From the NCBI RefSeq assembly GCF_036588685.1, contig NC_086382.1, forward strand, positions 71,211,999 to 71,275,998: DNA of 64,000 bases. The letters run 5' to 3'. This document shows, piece after piece, positions 42,093 to 54,710 of the stretch; position 1 is the stretch's first letter, and each line of letters starts with the position of its first letter. Below the pieces are notes generated by a model. It was not told the origin of the DNA. It searched no databases and saw nothing but the letters and a program-made list of their open reading frames with translations. Source of the stretch: Mytilus trossulus. Its lineage: Eukaryota > Mollusca > Bivalvia > Mytilida > Mytilidae. The position numbers and the translations under genes are program-made.

Positions 42093-45000
42093 GTAAGTAC
42101 TACGTTATTCATTGTTATCCCCTTACATTATTCTAAATTACCTGGGAATAGTATAATTATTTAATATGTCCCAGATTTTACCATTTTATTTATTTATGTT
42201 TGGCATGCACACACGGCCAAGAATTTAAGAATTTACACAATATCATACGTTATCTGTATGTAAAGTCTTGGTAGAAGTTTTTGTATTCTACTATAGTAAT
42301 TACAAAAAAAGAAATTAATCAAGACAAATCATTTAAAAAAATAGTACTAGAACACGTGCAGAGCTATTTTGGAAATTCAGGGCTCAAAACCCTTCATTTT
42401 AATCGTTAAGAGATATGTTTTCTCTCACAAAATTGAGTATGTTAATCCTTGTCCTTAGGTATTAAAAAAATAGAATATGTAAGAATAATAGACTTTCGCG
42501 CTACAGAAAAATTCCTTTTGTTTTAATGATTTTGAAGGCCAGGGAACATAAACATTTTATTCTAAAATTGGTTTCATTTCGTTTAAACAAATCTCGATAT
42601 ATACAACTAATTGTAATTTGTAATCATATTATTTGTCACTGTTTGTCCTATCACATGTGCCACTTTCGAGAAATGTCCTGCGACTTTCTGTCTGCTAACC
42701 CATGTTAGGGAAGAGTTTGGTACCCACTCCTGTAATTCAGACTTTGTCGTTCATTTGTGGTTTGTTGTTATATATCATATTTGTATTTCGTTCATTGTTT
42801 GGTTTTTTAACATAATTCAGGCCGTTATGTTTTGGTTTTAATAGTTTTACCGTGATTTTGTCCGGCATTTCGGAGCTGATAACGCGGTATGGGTTTTGTT
42901 CATATTTGAAGGCCTTACGGTACAATTATTAACTTTAGTTTCGTCTCTGCTAGAGAGTCCCAATGGTAATTATACCACATCATATTATTTATTCATTGTG
43001 AGGTTAAATGTTCCTTTTGGTATGCTTTGCTGCTATCTAATATTACTTTCAAACAACTTTTAACCAATTGCATCAACGTCGTTTTTTCATATCAAAAGCT
43101 CAACGAGTATCGTATAAAAAAAAATTTTTTTCTCTTTGTGTTTCTCTCCTCGAAAAAGTCACATTATGTTGATTAACCGGCTTTAATTGAATCGAATCAT
43201 TCGTTTAGAGCTGAAATCGTTTGAAATATTGAAATAGAAAAAAGGAGATATATGGTAACTGGACTGAATGAAATACTTGTGGGGTGTTTATGCAAGATAG
43301 AATTGAAGACGAATACCACTTCGTGTGGCATTGTCATAACTTAAACAAAGGCATGCAAAATTGTATGATAGTGGAAACATTATTTTCCACATGTTTCATA
43401 AAGCAATGTACTTTTTTCGCTTAGAATTAGCCCGGTACATCAGAGGGCCGTATCAAGTGGGTGATAAACATGTCGGTTTCTTTATAATTTTATCATTTTT
43501 CTCTGATCGAACTGATATCCTGGGGATGCTAATTTTGTATCAAGCAGAGTGTTCACTCTCCTTCTCATATAACCTCCTTGTGTAAACTAAACTTTCTATG
43601 ATGTCTTGTATAACAGCTACGGTGTTTGGATTGTAAGTGTTAATTTTGTGATGTTAGTGTTGCGTTGCAAAAACAATTCGGTTGTACCATGGAAGTATTA
43701 TATTGACAATATAATACTTCCATGGTTGTACTAATTAATTAAATTTCAAGACAGTATTGTGTATAGAATTATTCATAATTGATACTGAGAGAATCTTAAT
43801 GACCCAGAGAGACCCCTGTTGTTAACCATTTGTGCCACAAATGGCTTTAATTCAAAGGCTGAACAGGTGGAGTGGGTTATAGGCTTTACGAGTGAGACAA
43901 TAGCCTATCTAAATACTAATACTGATTTTTTTTTAAATTGAATATGCTGAATTTGCTTAGTAATCTGATTAGAAATCTTATTTTTAAAAAATGTGAACGC
44001 AAATAAAAACACTTGTAAGAATATACCATAAGTTAAATTCTTGTAATAGCACAAAACTGCTTCAATATAAAAATCTGAACAGTGGCGGATCCAGAAATTT
44101 TCGTAAGTGGGGGCCCACTGACTGACCTAAGAGGGGGCCCGCTCCACTCACGCTTCAGTGATTCCCTATATAAGCAACCAATTTTTTTCCAAAAAAGGGG
44201 GCGGGCTCCCTGGCCCCATCTATATCCAGGCGCGGATCCAGAGGGGGGGGTCCGGGGGTTGGAACCCCCTTTTTTGGACGATCAATGCATTTGAATGGGT
44301 CTTGAATTCCTCATCAATGTCCAATAAGCTAGGCGGTAGTTCATTCCAGTTTGTGATGGTTCTTACGAAGAAGCTATGTTTTCTTTGTTCGGAACTTGGT
44401 CCTAATCTGACAAATCGTCGTTGATGGAACTGAAGCGTCATTCTTGCTGGTATCATCAAGTATTCTAAAATCAGAATAGCAATAAGTTGGTGGATTACTT
44501 TGTGAAACAGGAGTAAACGTAATGTTTTTCGTCCCTCCTGTAACAATTGTGGTAGTTTATGTCCTCTAATAAAAATGTTACTATGCCCGGGTCTCGAGAA
44601 TACTCATGCCTGATAAATCTGGCTGCTCTCCTTTGGACCATTTCTATAGCTGTTGTATGTGTTTTTGGAGATGCGGGTCCCAGACACTGCTAGCATATTC
44701 TAGTGTTGGTCGTACAAGGGTTATGTATGTCTGACGCTTTATATTCATTGGGCATTTACTAAGATTCCGTCGTATGAAGCCTAAAGTTTTATTTGCCTTT
44801 GTAGTGATATTTCCGATGTGGTAATTCCATGATAAAGTGCTAGATAGCTCCACTCCTAGGTACGGATTGTGGTTGACTGCTCCAAGGATGTGTCCCTCCA
44901 TTTCATATGGTGAATATGAGTTAGTAATTGTATTGTTACTGTATGTAAAAAATGTTTGTATCTGTATCTATGCAAATCAATATTCTCAGGGGGTTCATGC

Positions 45001-48000
45001 TTATATATTGGTGAGTTTTGGATGTGTCTATGGGCCACTCGATATCTCTCGGCCGGAAGTCAGAATAATTTTCTCGGAACGTCTCGAAAGTTTTCGGTTA
45101 TTTATACAGGTCTTAACAGGTCGTTATCAAGTCTTTGATGTGGTCCCTTGATGGCCCTTGACGATGCAATTATATGTTTTAAAACGACCACTGCACACTG
45201 TCTATATCTAGGTCAATTATAACGTGGTAGTGTCTGTTGTCTCGATAACATGTAAACTAATTATGTTTGAAGATTGAACCACGGGATACTGTGTACTTCA
45301 TCATAGACTTACGAGAGTGAACATTCTGGTTAAAATATTAATATTAGATCGGGAAACGTAAAGATTAAATTCTTATCAAATTTATTTTATTCAATCCGAA
45401 TCAAAGAAATATATATAAAATATATACTGTATTTATGTTTCTGAAGAAACTAACAATGATTGAAATCAGAATGTTTTCAGAGTTGCAAATAAGAAATAAG
45501 CATTGTATATGACAAGACACTCTGCTTTGGCATTTTTAGATATTCATTTGTATGTAGGAAACATAAAAATTAAATCTTTATAAATTCTTGCATCATACAA
45601 AAAAATGTTTATAAACAATAATCCTTATATTTCTACGTTATTTATTTCATATCGTTTTGTTATTTGGGTTTTATGAGTAATTATTATTTTTTTTGTTTGT
45701 ATTATTATATATCCATAAAACGGAAAGTAAGATAAATTTATTAAATATTCAAATTTTAAAGGGTCGTGAATAAAATTACTTGTGTGTTTTCAATTCATAA
45801 AGCATGATTTTAAATCCTTGCAGCTCACATCAACCGTAAAAATAATTTACAATTTTCACAACAAAATTTAATTACGACCATAATGTTGATTATTTTATAC
45901 TGTTTTAGTATGGATTTAGAAGCCTTTGCTTATATTTTGCATAGTACTAAATTCACATAGTGGAATGTTTGAATTTGAAAATAAATTCATTCGATAAATA
46001 AAATGTCTATCCGTAAATACTTGACGTTCGTGTTTATTGATATTATATATATTCAACAGATTTGAACAAAATACTAACATGAACGTTAGTTTATTATGAA
46101 ATTTCAATTCAAATTTTGTTTGTTTGTTTTAATAGTTTAACCTTATAGTATCTACATACTTGTACTATGGTACGGTTTTGAAAATTGTATTCATTGTGTT
46201 GACCAACTATCCTACACGTCTTGATTCATTCACATTTTAGATCACATTTCAAAAGCACACGATCGGTTTGCGTTCTCAAACTTCTGGATAAAATGTAAAT
46301 GAATAAGGAGTCAAAACATTTAATGTAGACCGTTTGACATTCGAATTCAACTATTAGATTTTCCTGAGTATCAGTGAGATGCTTTCTATTTACTATTTCG
46401 TGCGCTAAAATACTACGTGCATGCAATACTTTTAAATTCACTAGTGAATGCTTATGTTCGTTTTTGTCATCTAAATACAGGACACGACAGAAAGAGATTT
46501 ACATGTGACTTTCAAGCACGGACATCATTACTAAGGTATTCTGACCTCGAGTTGTTTCTATTTTATTTCTTTTTTGAGTCACTGTTCTATTATAAACTTT
46601 AACCTGTTCGAAACGCTAAGGATTGTCTACCCAAAGAATAGATTCCTTAAATTTGTAATGTTCATGTATTTAGCCTTTTAACTTTTTTCATTCGAGCGTC
46701 ATTGATGCTTTTCTTGTATACTTAACTCGTGTCTGGCGAACATCATTTTAATTCTGGTATCTTTTTATATCTACATACCTTTTTATATAAATTGGATATT
46801 TCGAAAGTGTGTAAAGGTATTCATAAACTTCTGAATTAAGAAATTCTTCGGCAAAACTAAGTTTTCCTGTATAATGTTTGTTTTGATTTAAGTAAAATCA
46901 GGAAATCCTTAACATTTGAGATGTTTTATAAGAGGTCCCAATCAATTGCATGCAACAGGTTTCACCGCATACAACATCCACCATGAGAACAAAGTATAAA
47001 GATATGATAGATAAAATAAATGCATCCAGAATTCTAGATTATAAAGCAAACTGAGTGCATAAATTTATATTTCGATAGGTTTGTGCAATTTGCATAAATC
47101 ATCCGGTTAGTATAGAAATTAGGATTTGCCAAAGAGTTATAATCGGAAACATTATATACATTCTCATGTAATAAATAAAATAGTCGAGCTTTAAAATAAC
47201 TATTCAAATAGAAGCTGTAAATATATACTTTCAACTGGCTTCTTCTATTCACAGTCAATTTTTTCAATTCAAAAGCAAACACAAATTCAGCAACAATCTT
47301 TTGGTGACCCGGCCAGTCAGCGGTCTTAGGTTCATGTATTGCTTTTCTTTTTTTAAAGAAAGCAACTTGTTTCTTATTCATGTATGCTCTGTATGCCCCT
47401 TGTTGGGCCCTTAATTGGAAATAAAATATGTTATGTTCTGTTCTGTTCTGTTCTGTTCTGTTCTGTTCTATGGATAGACTATTGGTTGTCGTCCTGTTGT
47501 TATACGTAATACAAAACATTTCGTTGGATTAAATATCATTTGTCATTTATTAGTCCAGTTAACCACAGTGGTCAGGTCCTACTGGACCAATTAAGAGAGG
47601 GAAAAGAAACTGGCTAATAAATACAAAACGTAAAGCACATACATGTGCATTTCTAACAGTATCCTATTGACGAAGTATTATATTAGTCCAGGACGCCAGG
47701 CTAAGTGAAATGTTATAAACATAATTCATGATCTTGTATCAATGTACAAAATGTATCTAAAAATCATGATAAAATTGTTAAAGCTTATATTGCCACCATC
47801 AATAATTAGAAAGTTTTATATTCATGAAATACATGAAATGGTTCTTAGATCTTCTTGTCATCAAGGATTTGTAAAGTGGCTATACAAATCTTTGCTATCA
47901 TCATTGTATATATTTATCTGCTATCATGTATTAGTGAAATAAATAGAGTGAAATGGCTACTAATTATTTAAGTTCTTTTTTATAGCTTCATGTTTTTAAT

Positions 48001-51000
48001 TTCACTAAATTTTCTGTATTTTTCATGAACCAAGCTAGGGTCGAACATGTGTATTGGTCCGAATTATATTATTCACCTTTGAGACTTTCCATTTCAGAAG
48101 ATCAAACGTGACTTCCGGTTGCAGAAGAAGCCCAAGCGAGAACTTACTGCAGATGAAGAACAGCGAATGATTGAGAAGTTTGAAAGAGGAGATGCTGAAG
48201 GAGTACAGTTTGTCACAGAAGCATTTTATGACCATTTAGAAGCAAAGGTGATTTCATTATTCACCCTCCTGTCTTGTAAATTGTAAACCCCGGGTTTATC
48301 AGCAATCAATGACAGATCCAGAAATGTTCATAAGAGCCTACACTCGGGCTACAGAGGGGACACTGCATGACTGCCTAAATTGGGAACTACTCAGTCATAC
48401 TTCATTGATTCCCAATTATATAATCAACTAGTGGACATTTTCCCCAATGAAGGGGACCAAGGCCTCCTGCTTCTCCAAAATCCACCCCTGTTAACAGGTT
48501 AATGATTAACCTACACTGCATCTGTCAGTGTCAAGGTAGTCCAAATGATTTTGACGAATTAAAGTTATTTCATACCATTGTAAACTTGTACCAATGAGGG
48601 GGAATAGGACCTTTATCGGGACTCCGGGATCTGGTGTTTTTAAGCTCATGATTTCGGGATTGACCCTTTCTGAATTCGGGAACTCTATTTTTATACGCCT
48701 TTTGACGGGATGTATTATGGTATACACATGTCTGGTGTCCGTCCGGCGTAAACATGTTGCACCGTAACTTGAGAACAACTTATCCAAATTTCATGAAGCT
48801 TTATATAGTTGTTTTTTAAAATGGTCAAATGATCTGTATACTTTTTGGTGAAAATCAGATTAAAACTTTTTGATTTACGGCACTTTGTAACTAAAACAGG
48901 GGTGTGTTTTTTCACATGTCACACTGTATCTCAAAAACAAATTCTTGATTATGGCTTACATCTTTAAACACTTCTTAACTATATTAATCTTAATATCTGT
49001 ATACTTTTTGGTGATGATTCAAAATTTCATTTTTGAGTTATTGAGTATTTTGTAAAAAAGGGGGAGGTTTTTTTTTACATGTCGCGCCATATCTCAAAAT
49101 CGATTTATGATTATTGCTACAAACTTTACACATGTCTTTGTTATATTAATCTTAAAATCTGTATACTTTTTGATGATGATTAAAAATTTTATTTTTGAGT
49201 GATTGATTATTTTGTTAAAAAAAAAGGGGGAGGGTTTTTTTACATGTTGTGCCGTATCTCTATAACAATTTATGATTATTGCTTAAAACTTTACACACTT
49301 CTTTGTTATATCGATCTAAAGATCTATATACTTTTTGGTGATGATTCAAAATTTTATTTTTGAGTTATAGAGTATTTTGTTAAACAGGGGAGTTGTTTTT
49401 TTACATGTCGCGCCGTATCTCAAAAATAGTTTATGATTATTGCTTAAAACTTTACACACTAATCTTTGTTATATTAATCTAAATATCTGTATACTTTTTG
49501 GTATTGATTCAAAATTTTATTTAAGTGATATTTATTCTTTTGTAAAAAAACAAACTAGGGTGGGGGGTTTGATATTTAGTTTTTTGATAAAAAAAAACAA
49601 AACAAGGTGGGGGGTTTCCCGCTGTGTCTCAAAAACTATATATGGTTATTGCTTAAAACTTTCTCAGAAACTATTTATGATTATTGCATATTACTTCCAC
49701 ATAAGACGTCGGGCGTATCATGTGCTCATGGCGCAGCTGTTTATTAAATTTTGGGACCTCAGGATTTCGTTTAAGCCTGGGATTTCAGGATCAGGGCCCC
49801 TCCTAACCCCCCTCACCAATGTCAACTCGTACCATTAAAAAAAAACTTGTACTAATTCAAACTCATACCACAGTAAATTCATACAGTTGTAAACTCGTAC
49901 CAACTTAAAATTCAAATGCATTCAAATGGTGTGATGGATATATATACTTTAATTAACACAGGAAGTTCAGAGGCATGAAACTTGTAAAAATAGTGCAAAC
50001 CCACAAGCACATAACTACTGGTTGTAAAATTTTATTATTGAAATAGGAACCAACTACTTCCATTTGAATTGAAAAATCGAAAAAAATCAATTCAAAGGAC
50101 GAAAAATTGTCAAATTGACGCTTTTTGTACATGATAACCAACTTTGGGCAAATTGAAGTATTATAAATTCAACTTTTTTTTATTAAGTTTTTAAAACACA
50201 AAAAGAATACCTTTTTAATGGTACGAGTTTGATGAAGTACGTGTTTACGTTGGTACAAGTTAACTTGCTTCCATTTTCATGTTAATGACGTCTTGGCAGG
50301 CTATTTTAAATTTTTGTTTTCTTGCAACATTAGGCGTCAAAGAAAAAAATATTATATAGCCTTTCAAAACGTCATAATTATTTGGACCAAGTGTCAAGGA
50401 AGCCTCAAATATATGCATACACTTGTTTTGAGCCACATTAAGGTTTATGTGGACCCTTCAGCTAAAATGGCAGTTTTTTCACCTCAAAATTTACCTTAAG
50501 AAGTTAAGTGCAGACAAACCTGTACATCTGGAAAAGTTTTAAGGCATAGCATGCCCTAGATATAATCATATATTAACATTCAGAAGAAAAAAAATCATTG
50601 ATAAAAATGTGACAGTGTCTATATTTATGAATGTTAAAATGCACATTAATTCATTGGCAGATCCAGGGGGGGGGGGGGTCCGTGGTTGGAACCCCCTTTT
50701 TTGGGGCCAATCAATGCATTTGGATGGGGACATATAGTTGGAAACCCCCCTTTTTAAAATGGCTAGATCCACCACTGTAATTTGTAATATTTCTTCTCTT
50801 TAAACAAATAAAGTTTGCTTCAAACAACTCAATTTCAATATGATTATAGAATATTGTTGATCATCTCAAGGAGATTGATCTTCTTGCTTAAGCCAGTAAG
50901 ACAAAACTGAGGAAAGCAGTTGAGTTCAGATAACCAATGATAATCTGATTATGCATGTTATATCGTTATTTTACCTATGATAACTTCGTCAGTTTCATTG

Positions 51001-52444
51001 ATAGGGTTTTTCCTACTTCCTATTTTCATCAAAAAATCCTTTTGCATTGTATCAATTTATTTTTGGGAAAAAAAAATCTCTTGAAGTCTCTTCAGTCTTG
51101 TTTCTATAATTCACAGTTTCAATAGCTCCCATCCTTGCTTTCAATGCACATGATGCATTGTTTGTTTTTCTGTCCAAAATCTTGTTTATACTTTTATGAA
51201 TTTACAGATATCCTTCATCTTTTTAACTCATACAATGTGGCACTTACTTACAATGTATGTCAATTATATCTTGAATATTGTAGGAGGAGGAGTTTATTAC
51301 ACGGGATATATTTCTTCTCTCGGACAACAACTGGTACACATGGGAAGATTTGATCGCACAGGATTCATTTCCTCACTCAGACAACAACTGCTGTAAATGG
51401 GATTTATGTGATTGCTGTCGCCAAGAGATTTACACATCAACCATGTCATCTAGTAAGACTGTTGAAAGTTATGTTGCTGAAATCATCACTAAGATAAAGG
51501 ATGCAGATTATCCATACTTAGACACCTTTTACGATACATTACAGAAAATGAGGTCTAGTGGTAAACAAAAACATGAAGATAATTACTGGAAAGTTTTACA
51601 ATGTTTGGGTGAGACTGGCTCAGACATGATCATAAGGTCCTTATTTCTTTGTGAACGAGCATCGTGTAAATGTCATATCAATCGTAACCTCTATGTCCTG
51701 ATGCAACTGTTTGTAGAAATGCAAAGTTCAGTCGCTGTTATCAAACATATCAATCTATATAAAGACAAAGTGGTGTCTGTGTTATTTAAAGCAGTACGAC
51801 AGAGGGAAATTCCAGAACTCTCTCGTAAAGGGTTTGTCAGTTTGTACCGGTGTCTTCTTGTAGGAAAGTTTAGTATGGTTGAATTATACCTCCGCCATAA
51901 CATTTTCAGAGACATTCAAGAACACATCAAATGTAGATTGCAGTTTTACAGCATACCTAGTATGGAGGCGATTCAGTACTGTGCAAAGATTCTTCATGTA
52001 ATGGCATTGCTGGGAGGAACTAACACTCAACGTAGGATCAAATCCAGTCAGGCACTTAAACTTTTAATGGAATATGCCAAGAACTTCAATCCAAACCATC
52101 CTCAGATGGAGAAAAATTATATCTGGTGCTACCATAAAGAGGAACTATTCCTTCATTTCAACTCCCTGATTGAAATTCTGTTTGAGGAATCCCAGGAGAA
52201 TCTTAAAGACAGTTGGCATCCCAAAGACAAACTGAGTGAAGATTTATCAGATGAAGCTAGTTATTTCTGTTCCTGTCCTAGTTGTAGAAAGCAGTGTTGT
52301 GACAAAGACAAGTTTCTATATTGTGGTGCTTGTAAACTATCCAGATACTGTAGTGAGAAATGTCAGAAGGAACATTGGAAAAATGGTCATAAATCAACAT
52401 GCCTCAGTGATCACTTACAGGAAAAGGACTTCAAATCAGTTTAA
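41976..52444 (+). CDS. MYND zinc-finger protein, three-exon model
   Basis: Model exons are 41976-42092, 48098-48247 and 51284-52444, all joining in phase 0, giving 475 residues. Exon 1 encodes a hydrophobic N-terminus that could anchor the protein in a membrane (about residues 10-36). Exon 2 is basic and charged (KRDFRLQKKPKRELTADEEQ). The large last exon has a helical body without a recognised fold and a C-terminal MYND finger at about 420-460 (CPSC, then YCGAC, RYCSEKCQKEHW, then H and C). All canonical metal ligands are present. MYND fingers bind proline-rich peptides and are typical of metazoan regulatory proteins. I cannot name the family. Exons 2 and 3 are secure. Exon 1 is joined only because of a good donor (GTAAGT), matching phase and good ATG context; a different first exon inside the 6-kb intron is possible. 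Confidence 0.7.
42690..42988 (-). repeat. Family A copy
   Basis: The reverse complement carries ATGATGTGGTATAATTACC, CCGTAAGGCCTTCAAATAT, AACAAAACCCATACCGCG and related blocks in the same order as 14014-14280. Confidence 0.75.
43686..43726. repeat. Perfect palindrome, 20-bp arms, 1-nt loop
   Basis: ACCATGGAAGTATTATATTG, one A, then CAATATAATACTTCCATGGT. It lies in the large first intron of the MYND gene model. Confidence 0.95.
44084..44299 (+). repeat. Repeat family G, two abutting variants
   Basis: GTGGCGGATCCAGAAATTTT ... GCTTCAGTGATTCCCTATAT, then GGCGCGGATCCAGAGGGGG ... GATCAATGCATTTGAATGGG. Related copies lie at 33370, 33965, 48308 and 50655. Confidence 0.7.
44300..44960 (-). pseudogene. 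Broken LINE reverse-transcriptase 3' fragment (CR1/L2-like)
   Basis: Two - strand frames carry typical C-terminal reverse-transcriptase text. The first (to about 44644) has NPYLGVELSSTLSWNYHI, KTLGFIRRNL and LVRPTLEYASSVWDP. After frame breaks comes RRFVRLGPSSEQRKHSFFVR and TNWNELPPSL. Upstream domains are absent, so this is a 5'-truncated dead copy of a different family from the LINE at 34.7-39.9 kb. A family G repeat abuts its 3' side. Confidence 0.85.
44961..46689. other. Intron of MYND gene model, nothing recognised
   Basis: Very AT-rich, with chance open frames only. Confidence 0.5.
46690..46770 (+). repeat. Family B 3' end, old copy
   Basis: GAGCGTCATTGATGCTTTTC, then CTCGTGTCTGGCGAACATCA and TTTTAATTCTGGTATC. 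The order is the same as at 33620, with more mismatches. Confidence 0.55.
47340..47470 (+). repeat. Retroposon 3' end with (GTTCT)7 tail
   Basis: GGGCCCTTAATTGGAAATAA AATATGTTAT is followed by seven perfect GTTCT units (47436-47470). A 3' end closed by a short tandem repeat is typical of CR1-like retroposons. The 161-codon - strand frame across it is judged incidental. Confidence 0.55.
48098..48247 (+). CDS. Exon 2 of the MYND gene
   Basis: Exactly 50 codons between CATTTCAG and the donor GTGATT. It is clearly coding: charged, with codons unlike the AT-rich surroundings. It ends TEAFYDHLEAK and continues with EEEFITRD of exon 3. Confidence 0.85.
48308..48490 (+). repeat. Repeat family G, diverged copy
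   Basis: GACAGATCCAGAAATGTTCA, ACTTCATTGATTCCCAATTA and CCCCAATGAAGGGGACC follow the order of the 44084 copy with many changes. Confidence 0.5.
48570..49830. mobile_element. Nested repeat with ~163-bp tandem units
   Basis: The word ACATGT(T/C)G or close variants starts units at 48752, 48914, 49077, 49242 and 49403, spaced 161-165 bp. Each carries CTGTATACTTTTTGGTGATG. The array sits in an element starting near GGGATGTATTATGGTATACA. That element is flanked by GGGACTCCGGGATCT and GGGATTTCAGGATCAGGGCC text, which looks like a second, outer repeat. Confidence 0.75.
49831..50654. other. Intron of MYND gene model
   Basis: Short GTACGAGTTT/AACTCGTACC words recur in both orientations at 49832-49905 and 50220-50270, suggesting a decayed inverted-repeat element. 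No exon seen. Confidence 0.4.
50655..50778 (+). repeat. Repeat family G, short copy
   Basis: GGCAGATCCAGGGGG ... TTGGAACCCCCTTTTTTGGG ... CAATCAATGCATTTGGATGG ... GGCTAGATCCACCACTG, with inverted GATCC-bearing ends. Confidence 0.7.
51284..52444 (+). CDS. Exon 3 of the MYND gene
   Basis: 386 codons after the acceptor ATATTGTAG, ending TAA at 52442-52444. It starts EEEFITRDIFLLSDNNW and includes a Cys-rich patch (NCCKWDLCDCCRQ), a long helical region and the MYND finger near the end. Confidence 0.92.
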   Translation, partial: EEEFITRDIFLLSDNNWYTWEDLIAQDSFPHSDNNCCKWDLCDCCRQEIYTSTMSSSKTVESYVAEIITKIKDADYPYLDTFYDTLQKMRSSGKQKHEDNYWKVLQCLGETGSDMIIRSLFLCERASCKCHINRNLYVLMQLFVEMQSSVAVIKHINLYKDKVVSVLFKAVRQREIPELSRKGFVSLYRCLLVGKFSMVELYLRHNIFRDIQEHIKCRLQFYSIPSMEAIQYCAKILHVMALLGGTNTQRRIKSSQALKLLMEYAKNFNPNHPQMEKNYIWCYHKEELFLHFNSLIEILFEESQENLKDSWHPKDKLSEDLSDEASYFCSCPSCRKQCCDKDKFLYCGACKLSRYCSEKCQKEHWKNGHKSTCLSDHLQEKDFKSV

Positions 52445-54379
52445 AACTTGTCATACAAAGTAACGTGTACACGCTTGTTTCCAACAGGAGAGGGTTTTTG
52501 TATACATACCTCAATGCTCTGATTGATGATGTCTACATAAAGACATTTTCTATGACTTCATGTACATTTTGTACTTGTTTATTTCAAGCTTTTAATTTGC
52601 TTCTGTTCAAACAATCCACAAACCATAAAAGATTTCCATGATGCAAACTTGTATAAAAGTTAATTAAGTGAGCCATTTTATTTGAATGTGATTTTTATAC
52701 ACGTATGTAAATGTGTCACAAATTTAAAACCTTTTTAATTACCATTTCAGTCTGTTTTTATTGAGAAAAATCACCTTTTTTGGGGGCATTTACCACTGTT
52801 TACATGTTCAATATCTTCTACTATGTCTGTATAAATACATATACATGTACAAATGTACAATAACATGGGTATGGAATTTACTTTAAAAATTTGTGTATAT
52901 CAGTGTTCTGATTATTATGACTTGTTTACTAGTCATGCTAGTTTTGTTTTTCAATTACATTTTAATATCGCATGTGTTCAGTTAAAAAAAGCAATCTTGT
53001 ATTGTAAACTGTTACCCAGTTATACATTTTGTATGATAATTAGTATGTAAATGTTGTTATACAGTAACTCATAGTCATAGACGATGCTACATGTATAACT
53101 TACGACAGTACAAAAGTCAAAAGATTATTTTAGTCTTTATATTCATGTACTGTTGTACATGTCACATTGTACATCACTACATGTACACAAAATGTACATA
53201 GCCTTACACAATTTTAACTTCTACCTGTATTTGATAAGATAAATGATTATACCTTAGTTTTAGAAAGTTAGGAAGATTTTAATTAAAACAGAACTGTACA
53301 TGTATGTATTTAAATGTCAGAAATTTAACATAGATCATGTAGACTAAATTTATCATTTTAACATCAAATAAGAAAGAAAAATTTATCACTATATATCTCA
53401 ACTTTTAAAGTTCAATTTTGAACCTAACTGGTAATTTTTGCAAAAATAAATACACGCAAATCTAAATCAAACCTTTCACCTGTAAGGCAATAACTATAAA
53501 ATCACGAAAATATATAAATGCGAACATGTTTGAAATACATAATTCGCAAAAAATAAGTACCCGCGAAAAAAGTACAAGTACAGTATATGAATATATGGTG
53601 TTCAGTTCAGTTTTTTTTCTGTGCTTTTTAGAGAGGTGCTTGGTCATGTTGGTGATTGTGATTAGGAGTTGAAAACTTGTAGTGCTACTTTCTTCCATGT
53701 ATATTTTACCATTCCCAATTCTGATATATGTCTAAAGTCCTAAATGTACATTTACTGATTGTGAAAATAAGTCTACTCTTCTCCATTATCTTATCACTAT
53801 ATTAAGTATGAATGTTAGAATAGTAAGAATACTTGGAATATTGTGAAAGAAATATTAATAACATTTGTTTATTATTAACGTAATTTGGTTGCAGTGGACA
53901 TGATGGATAAGAAGAACATTTTTCAATTTACCAAATTTCTTTTTTGCTTCATTTTCAATTACTTTAGTTTTGTAAAATATTCATTTCCAAGCTTCTCTAT
54001 GCAGTCAATGTTTAATTATACTCTGGTAAAAACTTTTGATAACTTTTAATGATTAATATGAAATCTTTCCAAATGCCTTATGATGCTTTTCAAACATATT
54101 TGCTACAGTAATATATAAGTTTGATTGAGAGTAATAAAATTCAAGACACAATTTTTGCGTCTAACAGCCGCTGGCTTGAAACAATATAATGTACATGGTT
54201 CATCATTGGTTGGTGAAAGTCATTATTTTGATACATAATATACTCTATACAAATCTTGCTAAGATAATGCTGTTTAGCCTGTTAAACAGTCATTGACAGT
54301 GAAAAAAATAGGATTAACAATTCAGTTGTATTGAAGACTTTACAAACATTTACCATAATTTTGTATAGTACATTTGTAC
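52445..54379. other. 3' untranslated and intergenic DNA after the MYND gene
   Basis: No coding exon recognised. AATAAA occurs at 53445-53450 and near 54133, so a long 3' untranslated region is possible. Many ACATGTA words. Confidence 0.4.
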
Positions 54380-54535
54380 TTATTATTATATAATTTAATT
54401 TTGGATGTAACACATCTTCTGATTGGCTGACATTATTTTGGTTATCAGCCGATAGACATAATTTAGTCATGTGACCGTGACATCATCAACGTTTTTTCAT
54501 GGTTTTCTATGGTTTAAAGTAGAATGTATAATTAA
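54380..54535 (+). repeat. Repeat family H
   Basis: CATCTTCTGATTGGCTGACA, ATAGACATAATTTAGTCATG and GACATCATCAACGTTTTTTC are matched in reverse at 17810-17960. Confidence 0.65.
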
Positions 54536-54710
54536 GTTATAAGAAATGACTAGTATCATGAATATTTTTTCTGTCTATTCGAAATAACATAAAAATGTGG
54601 TACACACTGTTAAATAACCTGCTACACGCTTTATTCAGTGTGAACCAAATTTCTTATGTTATTTCTTTATAGACAGAAAAAATATTACAGTCATTCCTTA
54701 AATAAATTTA
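54536..54710. mobile_element. Inverted-repeat element next to family H
   Basis: AATATTTTTTCTGTCTAT (54561-54578) is exactly complementary to ATAGACAGAAAAAATATT (54669-54686). Pairing extends outward (AAATGACT/AGTCATT) and inward (AAATAACATAA/TTATGTTATTT). It may be part of one element with family H. Confidence 0.8.

Noticed and set aside
47034-47519. 161-codon frame on the - strand
   Set aside because: It runs through a (GTTCT)n tail and a retroposon 3' end; its composition is AT-driven and no domain is visible.
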